This document shows, one piece after another, positions 47,326 to 56,412 of a DNA stretch of 64,000 bases. Position numbers and translations under genes: made by a program. Source of the DNA: Nitrosomonas sp. (GTDB taxonomy: Bacteria; Pseudomonadota; Gammaproteobacteria; Burkholderiales; Nitrosomonadaceae); assembly GCA_016710135.1 (NCBI GenBank), contig JADJLM010000001.1, positions 248,001 through 312,000 of the forward strand. Direction: 5' to 3'. Below the pieces are notes generated by a model. The model ran no database searches, was not told the origin of the DNA, and saw only the letters and a program-made list of their open reading frames with translations. How positions within the stretch are numbered: the first letter of the stretch is position 1; each line of letters starts with the position of its first letter.

Positions 47326-48453
47326 ATGCTGGAACGACATGATACTTTAGAATGCCTGAATCAAACTAGTTCACTGCGTGAGAAGTTGGTTAAAACACAT
47401 ATGGTGTTAAATAGCCATTTTCCATTCGTTAAACGTATTGCAGTGGCTATTTATGATCCGAAGACTTCAGTATTGAAAACTTACTTACATAGCAGCGGTA
47501 AGGAAGATCCTTTATCGCATTATCAAACTACAATCAAAGATGCTCCTTCCTTAGAAGCATTAATGAAGCAGGGAAATCCCCGTATTATTAAAAATAAAGT
47601 GACAGTAGAACGTGGGCGGCATGAGCATACTCAACGTATTGGACGCGAAGGATATGCGGCGAGTTACACATTACCTATGTTTTACAATGGCATTTTTTTT
47701 GGATTTATTTTTTTTAATTCCAGCGAAACAGATGTTTTTAATGAGACGACTCTAGAGCAACTGGATTTATATGGGCATTTGATTTCGCTCATGGTGATCA
47801 ATGAAATCAATTCGGTTCAAACATTGGTTGCCGCGATTTCAACCGCTTCCCATATGACCCATTTACGCGATCCAGAAACCGGTAGCCATTTAGATCGCAT
47901 GTCACGTTACGCACGACTCATTGCAAAATCACTTGCAGAACGATATCAGCTCGATGACGAATATATCGAGCGGGTATTTATGTTTTCACCGTTACACGAT
48001 ATTGGGAAGCTTGGTATACCAGACCAAATCTTGTTGAAACCAGGAAAATTGACCGAAGAAGAGCAAATGATCATGCGTACTCATGCTACCAAAGGTCGAG
48101 AAATGATCGACAATATGTTGGCTAACTTTGGCTTTGATAGCATTCCGGATGTCGATATCTTGCGTAATATTGCTCAATTTCATCATGAAAGTATCAATGG
48201 GCGAGGTTATCCTGCTGGGTTATCCGGCAATTCAATACCGCTCGAAGCGAGAATCGTGGCTGTAGCAGATGTATTCGACGCGTTAACCAGTTGCCGTCCT
48301 TATAAAAAAGCGTGGAGTAACGAAGAAGCATTTGCAATGTTGAAACGTATGTCTGGTGAGAAACTCGATACAGACTGCGTTAGAGCGCTCATCGATCAAC
48401 AAGAAGAGATTGGGCAAATCCAAGAGCAATTCAAAGAAGATCCATTAGGTTAG
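47326..48453 (+). CDS. GAF-type sensor with HD-GYP domain (probable c-di-GMP phosphodiesterase)
   Basis: 375 residues. N-terminal GAF-like sensor (about 20-160), then an HD-GYP domain: ETGSHLDRMSRYA, SPLHDIGKLGIPD (about 222-234), HHESINGRGYPAGL (about 285-298) and ADVFDALTSCRPYKKAW. The metal ligands and the GYP motif are present, so hydrolysis of c-di-GMP is expected. The stop TAG is six bases from the end of an IS fragment at 48459; the C-terminus looks complete. Confidence 0.9.
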   Translation: MLERHDTLECLNQTSSLREKLVKTHMVLNSHFPFVKRIAVAIYDPKTSVLKTYLHSSGKEDPLSHYQTTIKDAPSLEALMKQGNPRIIKNKVTVERGRHEHTQRIGREGYAASYTLPMFYNGIFFGFIFFNSSETDVFNETTLEQLDLYGHLISLMVINEINSVQTLVAAISTASHMTHLRDPETGSHLDRMSRYARLIAKSLAERYQLDDEYIERVFMFSPLHDIGKLGIPDQILLKPGKLTEEEQMIMRTHATKGREMIDNMLANFGFDSIPDVDILRNIAQFHHESINGRGYPAGLSGNSIPLEARIVAVADVFDALTSCRPYKKAWSNEEAFAMLKRMSGEKLDTDCVRALIDQQEEIGQIQEQFKEDPLG

Positions 48454-48458
48454 TCAGG

Positions 48459-48523
48459 TGTACTAGCTCAGATCAGATCGTACAGTTACCGAATTGATTG
48501 GATGTCTGTCAGATTAGATTTGG
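48459..48523. mobile_element. IS481-like left-end fragment
   Basis: 65 bases from TGTACTAGCTCAGATC to GATTAGATTTGG, matching the outer end of the copies at 24363 and 51706. It abuts the related element that starts at 48524; the rest of that copy is absent. Confidence 0.75.
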
Positions 48524-49668
48524 TGTACTAGCTTAGGCCTGATCTGACAGTTACCAGTTTTAGGTGTCTGTCAGTTTAGATTTGAGCTAAATTTTTTCCG
48601 CCCAAATTGATTTGCCATCAAGTAATGTATCCAATGGTGTTCGTCCACAGCCTTTTCCTTGATGAGTTCGTTCATTGTTATAGTATTCCATCCATTCGTC
48701 TAGATCTTTCTGTAGTTCCTCCATAGTTGAATAAAGTTTCTTCCTGAATGTGATTTGATAAAACTCATTCAGAATCGTTTTGTGGAATCGTTCACAGATC
48801 CCGTTTGTTTGCGGCGACATGGCTTTTGTTTTTGTATGATCAATATCATTAATCGCCAAATATAGCTGGTAATCATGCTGTTCAACACGACCATACTCTG
48901 TACCCCTGTCCGTTAAGATACGCAACATGGGTAGTTCGTGTGCTCAAAGTATGGCAATACTTTATCATTGAGTAAGTCAGCTCTGTAATCGGTGTTTTGG
49001 TTGTATAGGTTTGGCAAAGGCTATTTTGCAGGTATCGATAAACGTTTGTTGATAAACGGCCAACGCCCTTGAGGTTCCCGACATAAAACGATCTTGTGAG
49101 CCTAGATAGCCTGGATGTGCCGTTTCATTTCCTCATCGTCGTGTCTCTTCTTTTCAGGGCCGCAACTTGCGCATCACTAAGAATAATGCCGTCATTAGCT
49201 ACCTTGTCTTCGAGTGCTTTTAGCGCTTTTAAAATTCTCCAGGTTATGACGTAGCTAAATAGAGCGCACGCCACTACCCATACAAATACACTTTTCTTAC
49301 GAAGCTCATTGCTGGTTCGATGCTGCCCATGTGCAGGCTGCGCAATTGCAAACCTATGACTGCTCGTTCGGTGGTGGCTTCACAACAGGTTCTTGTATTT
49401 GGGGCTCTTCGATCCTTGTCTATCAGCGCATCAAGACACCATGTTCAACAAGGTCTTGATAGCGATAAAACGTATCCCTGAGACGCCCGACTTTCAGGCC
49501 CGGATACATTACCCAATTCTTCTGCCAAATTTAATAATCCAGCTTTGTGTTTAATAATACGATTGTTAGTATGTGTCATTGAGAGTTACCTCTTTTGTTT
49601 TGATTAGATTCGATACCTTTATCAAACCCTCACTTTTGCAGGATGTGCGATCGATCGGAACTAATACA
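48524..49668 (-). mobile_element. IS481-like element, second type, inactive transposase
   Basis: 1145 bp with ends TGTACTAGCTTAGG and GGAACTAATACA. The minus-strand transposase is a diverged relative of that in copies 2 and 4. An intact C-terminal piece covers LRILTDRGTEYGRVEQHDYQ to NNERTHQGKG (48587-48928), while the 5' part (from about 49579, MTHTNNRIIKHKAGLLNLAE) is broken into several frames. Confidence 0.78.
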
Positions 49669-49683
49669 GTTAATCAAGTATTC

Positions 49684-50208
49684 TTAACAAGTTTTATTAG
49701 CCTGGCAAGCAGATCGAATTTTTTCTTCCATACTTGGTTGCATCCCTGCCGTGCGACCTTCTTCAAAAGCAATATTAGTAGTAACTCCTTTATGCAGTCG
49801 ATAAGCTGTCCACATCGCACCGGCTCGATTGCCCGATGCACAATGCAATAAAACGGGTGTGGCTGCTTGTTCAAATGCCTTAACAAAGGTAGCTAATTGC
49901 TCAGTGTCAATTCCAGATCCAGTCACTGGGATATTGATATAAGTCATGCCTGCTGATTCTACGGCGACTTTCTCGGATGCTGTTCCTTCAGCTTCAGTGC
50001 GTAAGTCTATGATTGTTTTGAATCCATGCTGAGCAAGTTCCTGCACACTTCCTTCATCTAGCGAACCAGAAGTAGCAAGTTGTGTTGTAGCACGGTTATA
50101 GTTTTTAACGGTTTTAATTTCGTTACCAAATGGAACCTGCGTACCAGCATGAGAAGCAATCGCGAGAAGGGCTGTTAATATAAGTAAACTAGATCGGATG
50201 GTATTCAT
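49684..50208 (-). CDS. Secreted dual-specificity-phosphatase-like protein
   Basis: 174 residues from ATG 50208 (MNTIRSSLLILTALLAIASH), with TGGAG upstream; a longer frame reaches 50235. Signal peptide ending near SHAGT. Core with the P-loop HCASGNRAGAMW, the HCx5R signature of cysteine phosphatases, and FKTIIDLRTEAE, as in the beta-lactamase-hydrolase-like/DSP family (PF04273 type). Periplasmic location is inferred; the substrate is unknown. Its stop lies 15 bases from the IS end at 49668. Confidence 0.8.
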   Translation of the reverse strand: MNTIRSSLLILTALLAIASHAGTQVPFGNEIKTVKNYNRATTQLATSGSLDEGSVQELAQHGFKTIIDLRTEAEGTASEKVAVESAGMTYINIPVTGSGIDTEQLATFVKAFEQAATPVLLHCASGNRAGAMWTAYRLHKGVTTNIAFEEGRTAGMQPSMEEKIRSACQANKTC

Positions 50209-50360
50209 CAAAAACTCCAGTAAAAGATTAAACATAACATTTGAAAATTAACATAATTTAGTGAGAATTAAATATAAGTGCAAAAGCCTCAGGGTTTTAT
50301 GATAGGAGAATCTGAACAAATAAATAAGATACACGATAACAGGGATTTGAATGAAAAAAA

Positions 50361-50981
50361 GTGCTTTTTTATACCATTATTTCTATTCTGATTTTGACTG
50401 CCGTCATTGTTTCAATAGTCATTACCTCCATAGAAAACAATCAGTTTGACAGGAATAGCGACTTACTTTCGAAATCAAAGTCAGCGTTATCGAGACAATC
50501 GAATATTGCGGTCATTTATTTTTCGCGCTCGGGAAATACCGCGATTATGGCGAACAAGATCGCTGAGATGTTCGATGCGGAGCTTATCGATATAGAGGCG
50601 CCCAAATATAAGATCGGATTAAAAGGATTAGCAAACGCCGCGATGTCTTTTCAGGATCAAGAAGCGGAAATAATTCCGGAAACTATCGATCTTGCCAAAT
50701 ACAACAAAATCTCTCTAGGTTCTCCGATATGGTTTTATCGGCCTTCTCCTCCTATCTGGAAATTTGCAGAAAATAATCGCTTCGATGGTAAGGAGGTCGT
50801 GTTTTTCAACTCTTATAACAGCAATTACGGGCAGAACCACATTGATGAATTCAAATCCCTCGTCATGAAGAATGGTGCCAAGTCATTTGAGCATAAAGCA
50901 ATCATACGAGGACGCATGGGTAGTCAACTATCAACCGAGGAATTTTTGAAAGAAGTTGTAGCATTGTTTGCGGAAAACTAA
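50361..50981 (+). CDS. Membrane-anchored flavodoxin-like protein
   Basis: 206 residues from GTG 50361. An upstream ATG at 50351 followed by seven A is one base out of frame; with six A it would read MKKVLFYTIISILILTAV, a more natural start, so a homopolymer error is likely. N-terminal membrane segment (about 1-25), polar linker, then a flavodoxin fold: VIYFSRSGNTAIMANKIAE is the FMN phosphate-binding loop, followed by LGSPIWFYRPSPPIWKF and FFNSYNSNYGQNH. Probably an electron carrier or quinone reductase held at the membrane. Partner unknown. Confidence 0.8.
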   Translation: MLFYTIISILILTAVIVSIVITSIENNQFDRNSDLLSKSKSALSRQSNIAVIYFSRSGNTAIMANKIAEMFDAELIDIEAPKYKIGLKGLANAAMSFQDQEAEIIPETIDLAKYNKISLGSPIWFYRPSPPIWKFAENNRFDGKEVVFFNSYNSNYGQNHIDEFKSLVMKNGAKSFEHKAIIRGRMGSQLSTEEFLKEVVALFAEN

Positions 50982-51001
50982 ACTTTAATGAGGAGAAAAC
51001 C

Positions 51002-51184
51002 ATGAGTAGAATGTCAGAATAAAGAATGTCCAACGCCATAGCGCAATTGAAGACTATCTCCGACTCGGATTATGCGAAGATAAAAGGCATGGTCAATGTT
51101 GTAAGACCTTTTAGAAGCGTTCTTCATAAAACACCTGATGATTATGGTATGACGGGATGGGAAGATATAGCAAAGCTCAAATAA
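51002..51184 (+). pseudogene. Fragment of an alpha/beta-hydrolase-like gene
   Basis: A good ribosome site (GAGGAG) precedes ATG 51002, but codon 7 is TAA (MSRMSE stop). The same frame resumes at ATG 51026 for 52 residues: MVNVVRPFRSVLHKTPDDYG followed by MTGWEDIAKLK, resembling the N-terminus of some alpha/beta hydrolases. The rest is replaced by an IS630-like element. Family assignment is tentative. Confidence 0.4.
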
Positions 51185-51705
51185 AGTGATTATAATCTGT
51201 AGATGACTTATCCATCATCATTTCGCTGCAAAGTTTTGTCTGTACGTAAGAAAGAAGGGCTTACAATAGCACAGACGGCAGCACGTTCTTGTGTGGGAAT
51301 TGCCAGCGTGACACGCTGGGTAAAAAATCCCAATCCCAAGCAGACCCGTAACAAACCGGCGATGAAGATCGACATGATCGCGTTGGCCCGAGATGTGCGG
51401 GAGTTTCCAGACGCCTATCAAGCAGAACGAGCTCGTCGATTAGGCGTAAGCGAAAAAGGTATTGGCCATGCGCTGCGGCGTATGAACATCAGCTATAAAA
51501 AAAACACTGCGGCATCCCAAAGCGGACGAAGACAAACGGCACATCTTCCAGGAGACGATTAAGACGTACAAAGCTCAAAATCGCGTCATCGTTTATATTG
51601 ACGAGAGTGGTTTTGCTCACGATATGCCACGAACACATGGGTATGCGCCCATTGGCAAGCGGTGTCACGGTGTGTGTAATTGGCATGCCAGAGGCCGCGT
51701 CAATG
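51185..51705 (+). mobile_element. IS630-like element, 3'-truncated
   Basis: The transposase starts at ATG 51203 (MTYPSSFRCKVLSVRKKEGL), with an HTH (TIAQTAARSCVGIASVTRWV) and a second HTH (RRLGVSEKGIGHALRRMNIS). After an A8 run at 51498-51505 the second half is in another frame (HIFQETIKTYKAQNRVIVYI, then DESGFAHDMPRTHGYAPIGK), as in IS630-family elements that use frameshifting. The catalytic domain is cut at 51705 by the IS481-like copy. Confidence 0.75.
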
Positions 51706-52847
51706 TGTACTAGCTCAGATCAGATCGTACAGTTACCGAATTGATTGGATGTCTGTCAGATTAGATTTGGCTCAGATTTTTGCTGTTCCAAATCGTTTTC
51801 CCACTGAGCAAAGTCTCCATAGGAGTTTTTCCATTGCAGACTTTTCCCTGATGAGTTCTTTCATTATTATAATAATCGATCCAGCTGTCTAGGTCCTTTT
51901 GCAGTGACTCCAAATCGTGATATAGCTTCTTGCGGAAAGTCACTTGATAGAATTCCTGTAAGATGGTTTTATGGAATCGCTCACAGATACCGTTGGTCTG
52001 AGGTGACATGGCTTTTGTTTTGGTATGGTCGATATCATTGATTGCCAGGTATAGCTGGTAATCATGCTGTTCAACCCGCCCGCAATACTCCGTACCTCTG
52101 TCCGTTAATATTCGCAACATGGGTAAACCCTGTGTCGCATAGAATGGCAGCACCTTGTCATTTAGGATATCGGCTGCAGTAATTGATGTTTTGGCCGTAT
52201 AGAGCTTGCAATGCACTACCTTGGAGTAAGTATCAATAAAAGTTTGCTGATAAATACGACCAACACCTTTAGATTTCCCACATAGAAGGTGTCCTGTGCG
52301 CCCAAATAACCAGGATGCATCGTTTCTATTTCACCGCTGGCAATATCATCCTGTTTCTTTTTCTCCAATGCTGCGATTTGTGCGTCATTCAAAATGATGC
52401 CTTCACTGGCGATCTTGGTTTCCAGTGCAGCAAGGCGATCTTTGAAGTTTGCTAGCTGGTGGCGTAACCAGATCGAGCGCACACCACTACCTGGTACATA
52501 AATACCGCTTTTGCGTAATTCGTTGCTGTCCATGCTGGCCGGATACTCTACTGCATAGGCTACCACCGCCTGCTCAGTGGCTTCATCCACCCGATTCTTA
52601 AAGTTAGGAACACGACGATCCTGATTGATCAATGCTTCCAGACCGTTTGTCTCAACTAATTCCTGATAGCGATAAAATGTATCTCTCGAAACTCCCATTA
52701 TCTTGCAGGCTTTTGAGATATTCTGAAGTTCTTCGGCAAGATTGAGCAACCCTGCTTTATGTTTGATTTTAAATTTCAACACCCATATCAAACTCGATAA
52801 CGCTCTCGATTTCAAGCCCTTTGTACGATTAGATCTGAACTAATACA
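51706..52847 (-). mobile_element. IS481-like element (copy 4), best-preserved transposase
   Basis: 1142 bp with ends TGTACTAGCTCAGATC / GATCTGAACTAATACA. The minus-strand transposase lies in two frames: 52815-52216 (HTH: ISKACKIMGVSRDTFYRYQE) and 52216-51761 (DDE core: LRILTDRGTEY, then TNGICERFHKTILQEFYQVT and NNERTHQG). One base near 52268 would join them. Compared with copy 2, about 40 bases including the natural start codon are deleted between two TTTATGTTT repeats. Inserted into an IS630-like element; no target duplication is apparent. Confidence 0.82.
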
Positions 52848-52940
52848 GTTAGGTGTTGCACTTCAAAATTGAATCCGCGAGATTCAAAATGGGTTTTTAT
52901 TACTCGAATTCGCCAGCTACCTTTTTAGAAGTGGCTTGAG

Positions 52941-53552
52941 TTACCTCAAAGTCGGAGTAGAAAGTAGCACATTATCAGTAGTTAATTCGAAACTACCACT
53001 GAACTCATCACCGTTAACGGTATACCCATAAATACCAGCAGGTAAACCATACACATTGAGTGGAATGATTTTTTCGTAGGGGATCACTACGGTAAGGCAT
53101 GTTGTATCAGGCAGAGGTGGAATAAAATCGACAACAATGTTGAAAGTCGGTGGAGGTCCATCTACGGGTCTCCAGTCAATACTATCGAATTGTGTACGAA
53201 TTTTTCCCAGTTCGTTGCATGCAATATCTTCACTACTAATTTTGAGAAAAACCTGCACTGGGAATGTATCCGTAATAATAGTTTCAACTTTTGTGATGAT
53301 TCCCTTGCGTATAGGATGGATGTTAACCTTCAAGAGCTTCCATCCATCAATCTGTGAGTCATATTGAAAAAGGGCATCTTGAAATAACCCCAATTGATCG
53401 GAACTATCGACAATTGGGACATTGAGGAATCCATTTAAATAGTATGGCTGGTCGCGTATTACTGCTTTTCCAGGAGTGCCTACTGTCTCACTAGACCATC
53501 CTGGTAATGGAAAAAGGATGCAAATGGTTATAAAGATTCTGAGCAAATTCAT
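52941..53552 (-). CDS. Secreted hypothetical protein
   Basis: 203 residues. Signal peptide MNLLRIFITICILFPLPGWS, then a mature domain rich in beta-strand-type segments with two cysteines (IACNELG, TTCLTVV) that could form a disulfide, and the C-terminal AGIYGYTVNGDEFSGSFEL, which resembles the end of a small beta-sandwich. I do not recognise the family. Its promoter-distal neighbour is the IS481-like copy, 93 bases downstream. Confidence 0.65.
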   Translation of the reverse strand: MNLLRIFITICILFPLPGWSSETVGTPGKAVIRDQPYYLNGFLNVPIVDSSDQLGLFQDALFQYDSQIDGWKLLKVNIHPIRKGIITKVETIITDTFPVQVFLKISSEDIACNELGKIRTQFDSIDWRPVDGPPPTFNIVVDFIPPLPDTTCLTVVIPYEKIIPLNVYGLPAGIYGYTVNGDEFSGSFELTTDNVLLSTPTLR

Positions 53553-53640
53553 ACTATAGATTCCTATTTTTTAGAAACTAAGCCATTATAGTTTACTACT
53601 GCAGTGCACTGAAAATCTCTGTTCTCCCTTAATAAAAACG

Positions 53641-54276
53641 CTATTGATTGCGCTTGTAGCGCCCAATTAATTCAACCTGACCAATGATATGGCCTTGCAT
53701 CGCTTGTTCTAATTGTGCTTTGGTCGGTTGGTTTAAATCGGGCAATACCGTGTCCAAGGCATAAAGTTTGTGAAAGTAGCGGTGAACACCGATCGGTGGG
53801 CAAGGACCACCATAACCAGTTCGTTTCCAGTCATTGATTCCTTCCAAGGTTCCTGTAGGCAATTGAGCTGGCGTAATGGCTTCAGCTAATCCAGCGACCT
53901 GTGGCGGAATGTTATAGAGTACCCAATGTACCCAGGTCATTTTGGGCGCTGCAGGATCTGGCGCATCGGGATCATCAACGATGAGCACCAGACTTTTTGT
54001 ACCTTCAGGTATACCTGACCAAGCCAAAGCGGGTGAGAGATCTTGGTTATCACAGGTAAACTGGATGGGCATCATGTCATTATGTGCAAAAGCAGGTGAA
54101 GTTAGGGTAAGCGTCATGGTATTCTCCGCATTGTTAGTGTTAGGTGAAAGTGTCGTGTCTGCCTGGGATGTTCCGACTAGCATCGTAAACCAGAGCAAGG
54201 CCAGTGCAATGCTGAAACTTTTCGATAAACTGATCTTACAATTGAGCCGGGAATAAGCAATCGAATACCCTTTCAT
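53641..54276 (-). CDS. YbhB/YbcL-type phosphatidylethanolamine-binding protein, secreted
   Basis: 211 residues from ATG 54276 (MKGYSIAYSRLNCKISLSKS), with AAGGAGTTTAACC upstream. Signal-like hydrophobic segment (about 22-40) ending at TSQADT, then the PEBP fold: MMPIQFTCDNQDLSPALAWS, VLIVDDPDAPDP, WVHWVLYNIP and GYGGPCPPIGVHRYFHKLYA are the anion-pocket motifs. The physiological ligand in bacteria is unknown. Confidence 0.88.
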   Translation of the reverse strand: MKGYSIAYSRLNCKISLSKSFSIALALLWFTMLVGTSQADTTLSPNTNNAENTMTLTLTSPAFAHNDMMPIQFTCDNQDLSPALAWSGIPEGTKSLVLIVDDPDAPDPAAPKMTWVHWVLYNIPPQVAGLAEAITPAQLPTGTLEGINDWKRTGYGGPCPPIGVHRYFHKLYALDTVLPDLNQPTKAQLEQAMQGHIIGQVELIGRYKRNQ

Positions 54277-54570
54277 GGTTAAACTCCTTTCTGATGACTG
54301 TAGCAAGCAAGTTGTTAGCGAAGATTATAACCTATCGTATTACTAATGAATCGTTATCTCGACGGGCCTGAATTAACTGCGCATGGTCTGCAAACTATGA
54401 TGTAGAAGCAGACTGTGGTCGACAACAATCGCAGCCAATTTGATAAGATAGGCTATGCGATAAACCCATATAACATCACAGTGTTCATCAATGGATGAAT
54501 AATCGATAATTTTGACAATTGAGAACATGGCTATTAATAACTTTTTCAATCACTCGGATTTTTTAAGCTG

Positions 54571-56394
54571 ATGGTGAAGCGCTATCATTCAATGGAGCAA
54601 AACAGGGGAAAAGGGGAAATCCGTAAGCTCGTTGCTTTGTGGCAGTTCCTGAAACCCTACCAAATGCGATTCTTTCTTGCACTGATCGCCATGGTGATTG
54701 CTGCCAGTTCAGTGCTTGTGTTAGGAACCGCACTCAAACATGTTATCGACGAAGGCTATGTGCTCGGTGATATGGCAGCACTCAACCGAACTTTATCGAT
54801 TGTTGCGATGGTGGCACTTGTGCAAGGAGCCGCAACCTTCATTCGCTACTATCTGTTTACCTGGGTTTGTGAGCGATTTGTAGCAGATATTCGCAAAACG
54901 GTATTCGGTCACATACTCAATCTATCCCCTGCATTTTTTGAGAAAACGCGCACTGGTGAAGTGATTTCGCGGTTGACCAACGATACCCAACGCATTGAAA
55001 CCGTCGTGATCGGCGTTTTTTCCTTTGCCTTGCGTAATTTTGTGATGATGATCGGTGGCATCGTGATGCTCGCGATCACCAGTTTGAAATTGATGCTGGT
55101 CATACTCGCAGCCGTTCCGTTAGTGGTAACCCCTATCTTATTGCTGGGGCGCCGTGTTCGTAAAACGTCGGAGGAAATGCAAAATCGCATGGCGGATTCC
55201 TCCAGCTATATTGACGAAACGATACATGAGATTCGAATCGTGCAAGCTTATTCACACGAATCCGTTGATCGGATGCGTTTTGCCGAGCAAATTGAGCGCG
55301 TGTTTAAGGCCGGTATTGAAGCTGGGCGCTATCGTGCTGCGATGATTGCGAGTGTAATCGTACTGGCTTTCTCATCCATCGCATTTGTGCTTTGGATCGG
55401 TGGGCGCGCTGTCATTACCGGTGAGATTTCACCCGGTGATCTATCTGCGTTTCTATTCTATGCAATACTGGTTGCGAATGGCGTGATGGCAATTTCTGAA
55501 ACATGGGGTGAATTGCAACGTGCGGCAGGCGCATCTGAGCGATTAATGGATTTGCTTTCTACTGCACCTGAGATTAAAGCGCCTCAACATCTTAAAGTAT
55601 TACCAGAGAAAACCCCTTTAACCAGTGATCAGGATAATCAGTCTTACAAAGCACCGATTGGGCATGTGCGGTTTGAGCAAGTGACTTTTTATTACCCAAG
55701 TCGAACCGAGACAGCTGCATTGCAAAATTTCTCGTTGGATATTCAACCAGGAGAGGTCGTGGCATTTACAGGACCATCAGGTGCAGGCAAAACCACAGTA
55801 TTTCAATTACTGTTACGCTTCTATGATCCTCAACAAGGTTGCTTGCTGGTTGAAGGGGTTGATATCCGGGAACTTGAACCTACTGCATTAAGGCAGCATT
55901 TTTCGATTGTTACACAAGAACCTATCGTTTTTGCAGATAGCGTACTGGAGAATGTGCGCTATGGTCGACCACAAGCAACGCGAAAAGAGGTTATCGATGC
56001 GTGTCAAGCAGCTTATTGCATGCAGTTTGTTGAGAAATTACCCCACGGCCTCGATACCCAACTCGGTGAACGTGGCACTAAACTCTCCGGTGGGCAGCGG
56101 CAACGTATCGCTTTGGCACGTGCATTTCTCGCCGATCGACCGATATTGTTGCTCGATGAAGCGACCTCAAGTCTCGATGCAGAGAGTGAACAAATGGTCC
56201 AACAAGCCATGGATAAGCTGAGACATACGCGAACTACGTTGGTGATTGCTCATCGTTTTTCCACGATACAATCGGCGGATCGCATCATCGTCATGGATCA
56301 TGGCACTATTCAAGCGATGGGTACCCACCGCGAATTAATCGAGCAAGGAGGACTCTATGCTCGCCAAGCTGCATTACAGTTGGTCACTGAGTAA
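54571..56394 (+). CDS. ABC transporter, MsbA-like exporter half-transporter
   Basis: 607 residues: six-helix transmembrane domain (about 25-320) fused to an ATPase with Walker A GPSGAGKTT, signature LSGGQRQRIALARA, Walker B LLLDEATSSLD and the H-loop VIAHRF. A homodimeric lipid or drug exporter is expected. The start could be ATG 54571 or ATG 54592 (MEQNRGKGEIRKLV). Followed after 18 bases by tldD. Confidence 0.92.
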   Translation: MVKRYHSMEQNRGKGEIRKLVALWQFLKPYQMRFFLALIAMVIAASSVLVLGTALKHVIDEGYVLGDMAALNRTLSIVAMVALVQGAATFIRYYLFTWVCERFVADIRKTVFGHILNLSPAFFEKTRTGEVISRLTNDTQRIETVVIGVFSFALRNFVMMIGGIVMLAITSLKLMLVILAAVPLVVTPILLLGRRVRKTSEEMQNRMADSSSYIDETIHEIRIVQAYSHESVDRMRFAEQIERVFKAGIEAGRYRAAMIASVIVLAFSSIAFVLWIGGRAVITGEISPGDLSAFLFYAILVANGVMAISETWGELQRAAGASERLMDLLSTAPEIKAPQHLKVLPEKTPLTSDQDNQSYKAPIGHVRFEQVTFYYPSRTETAALQNFSLDIQPGEVVAFTGPSGAGKTTVFQLLLRFYDPQQGCLLVEGVDIRELEPTALRQHFSIVTQEPIVFADSVLENVRYGRPQATRKEVIDACQAAYCMQFVEKLPHGLDTQLGERGTKLSGGQRQRIALARAFLADRPILLLDEATSSLDAESEQMVQQAMDKLRHTRTTLVIAHRFSTIQSADRIIVMDHGTIQAMGTHRELIEQGGLYARQAALQLVTE

Positions 56395-56412
56395 AAATTT
56401 TGAGGAAAATAC

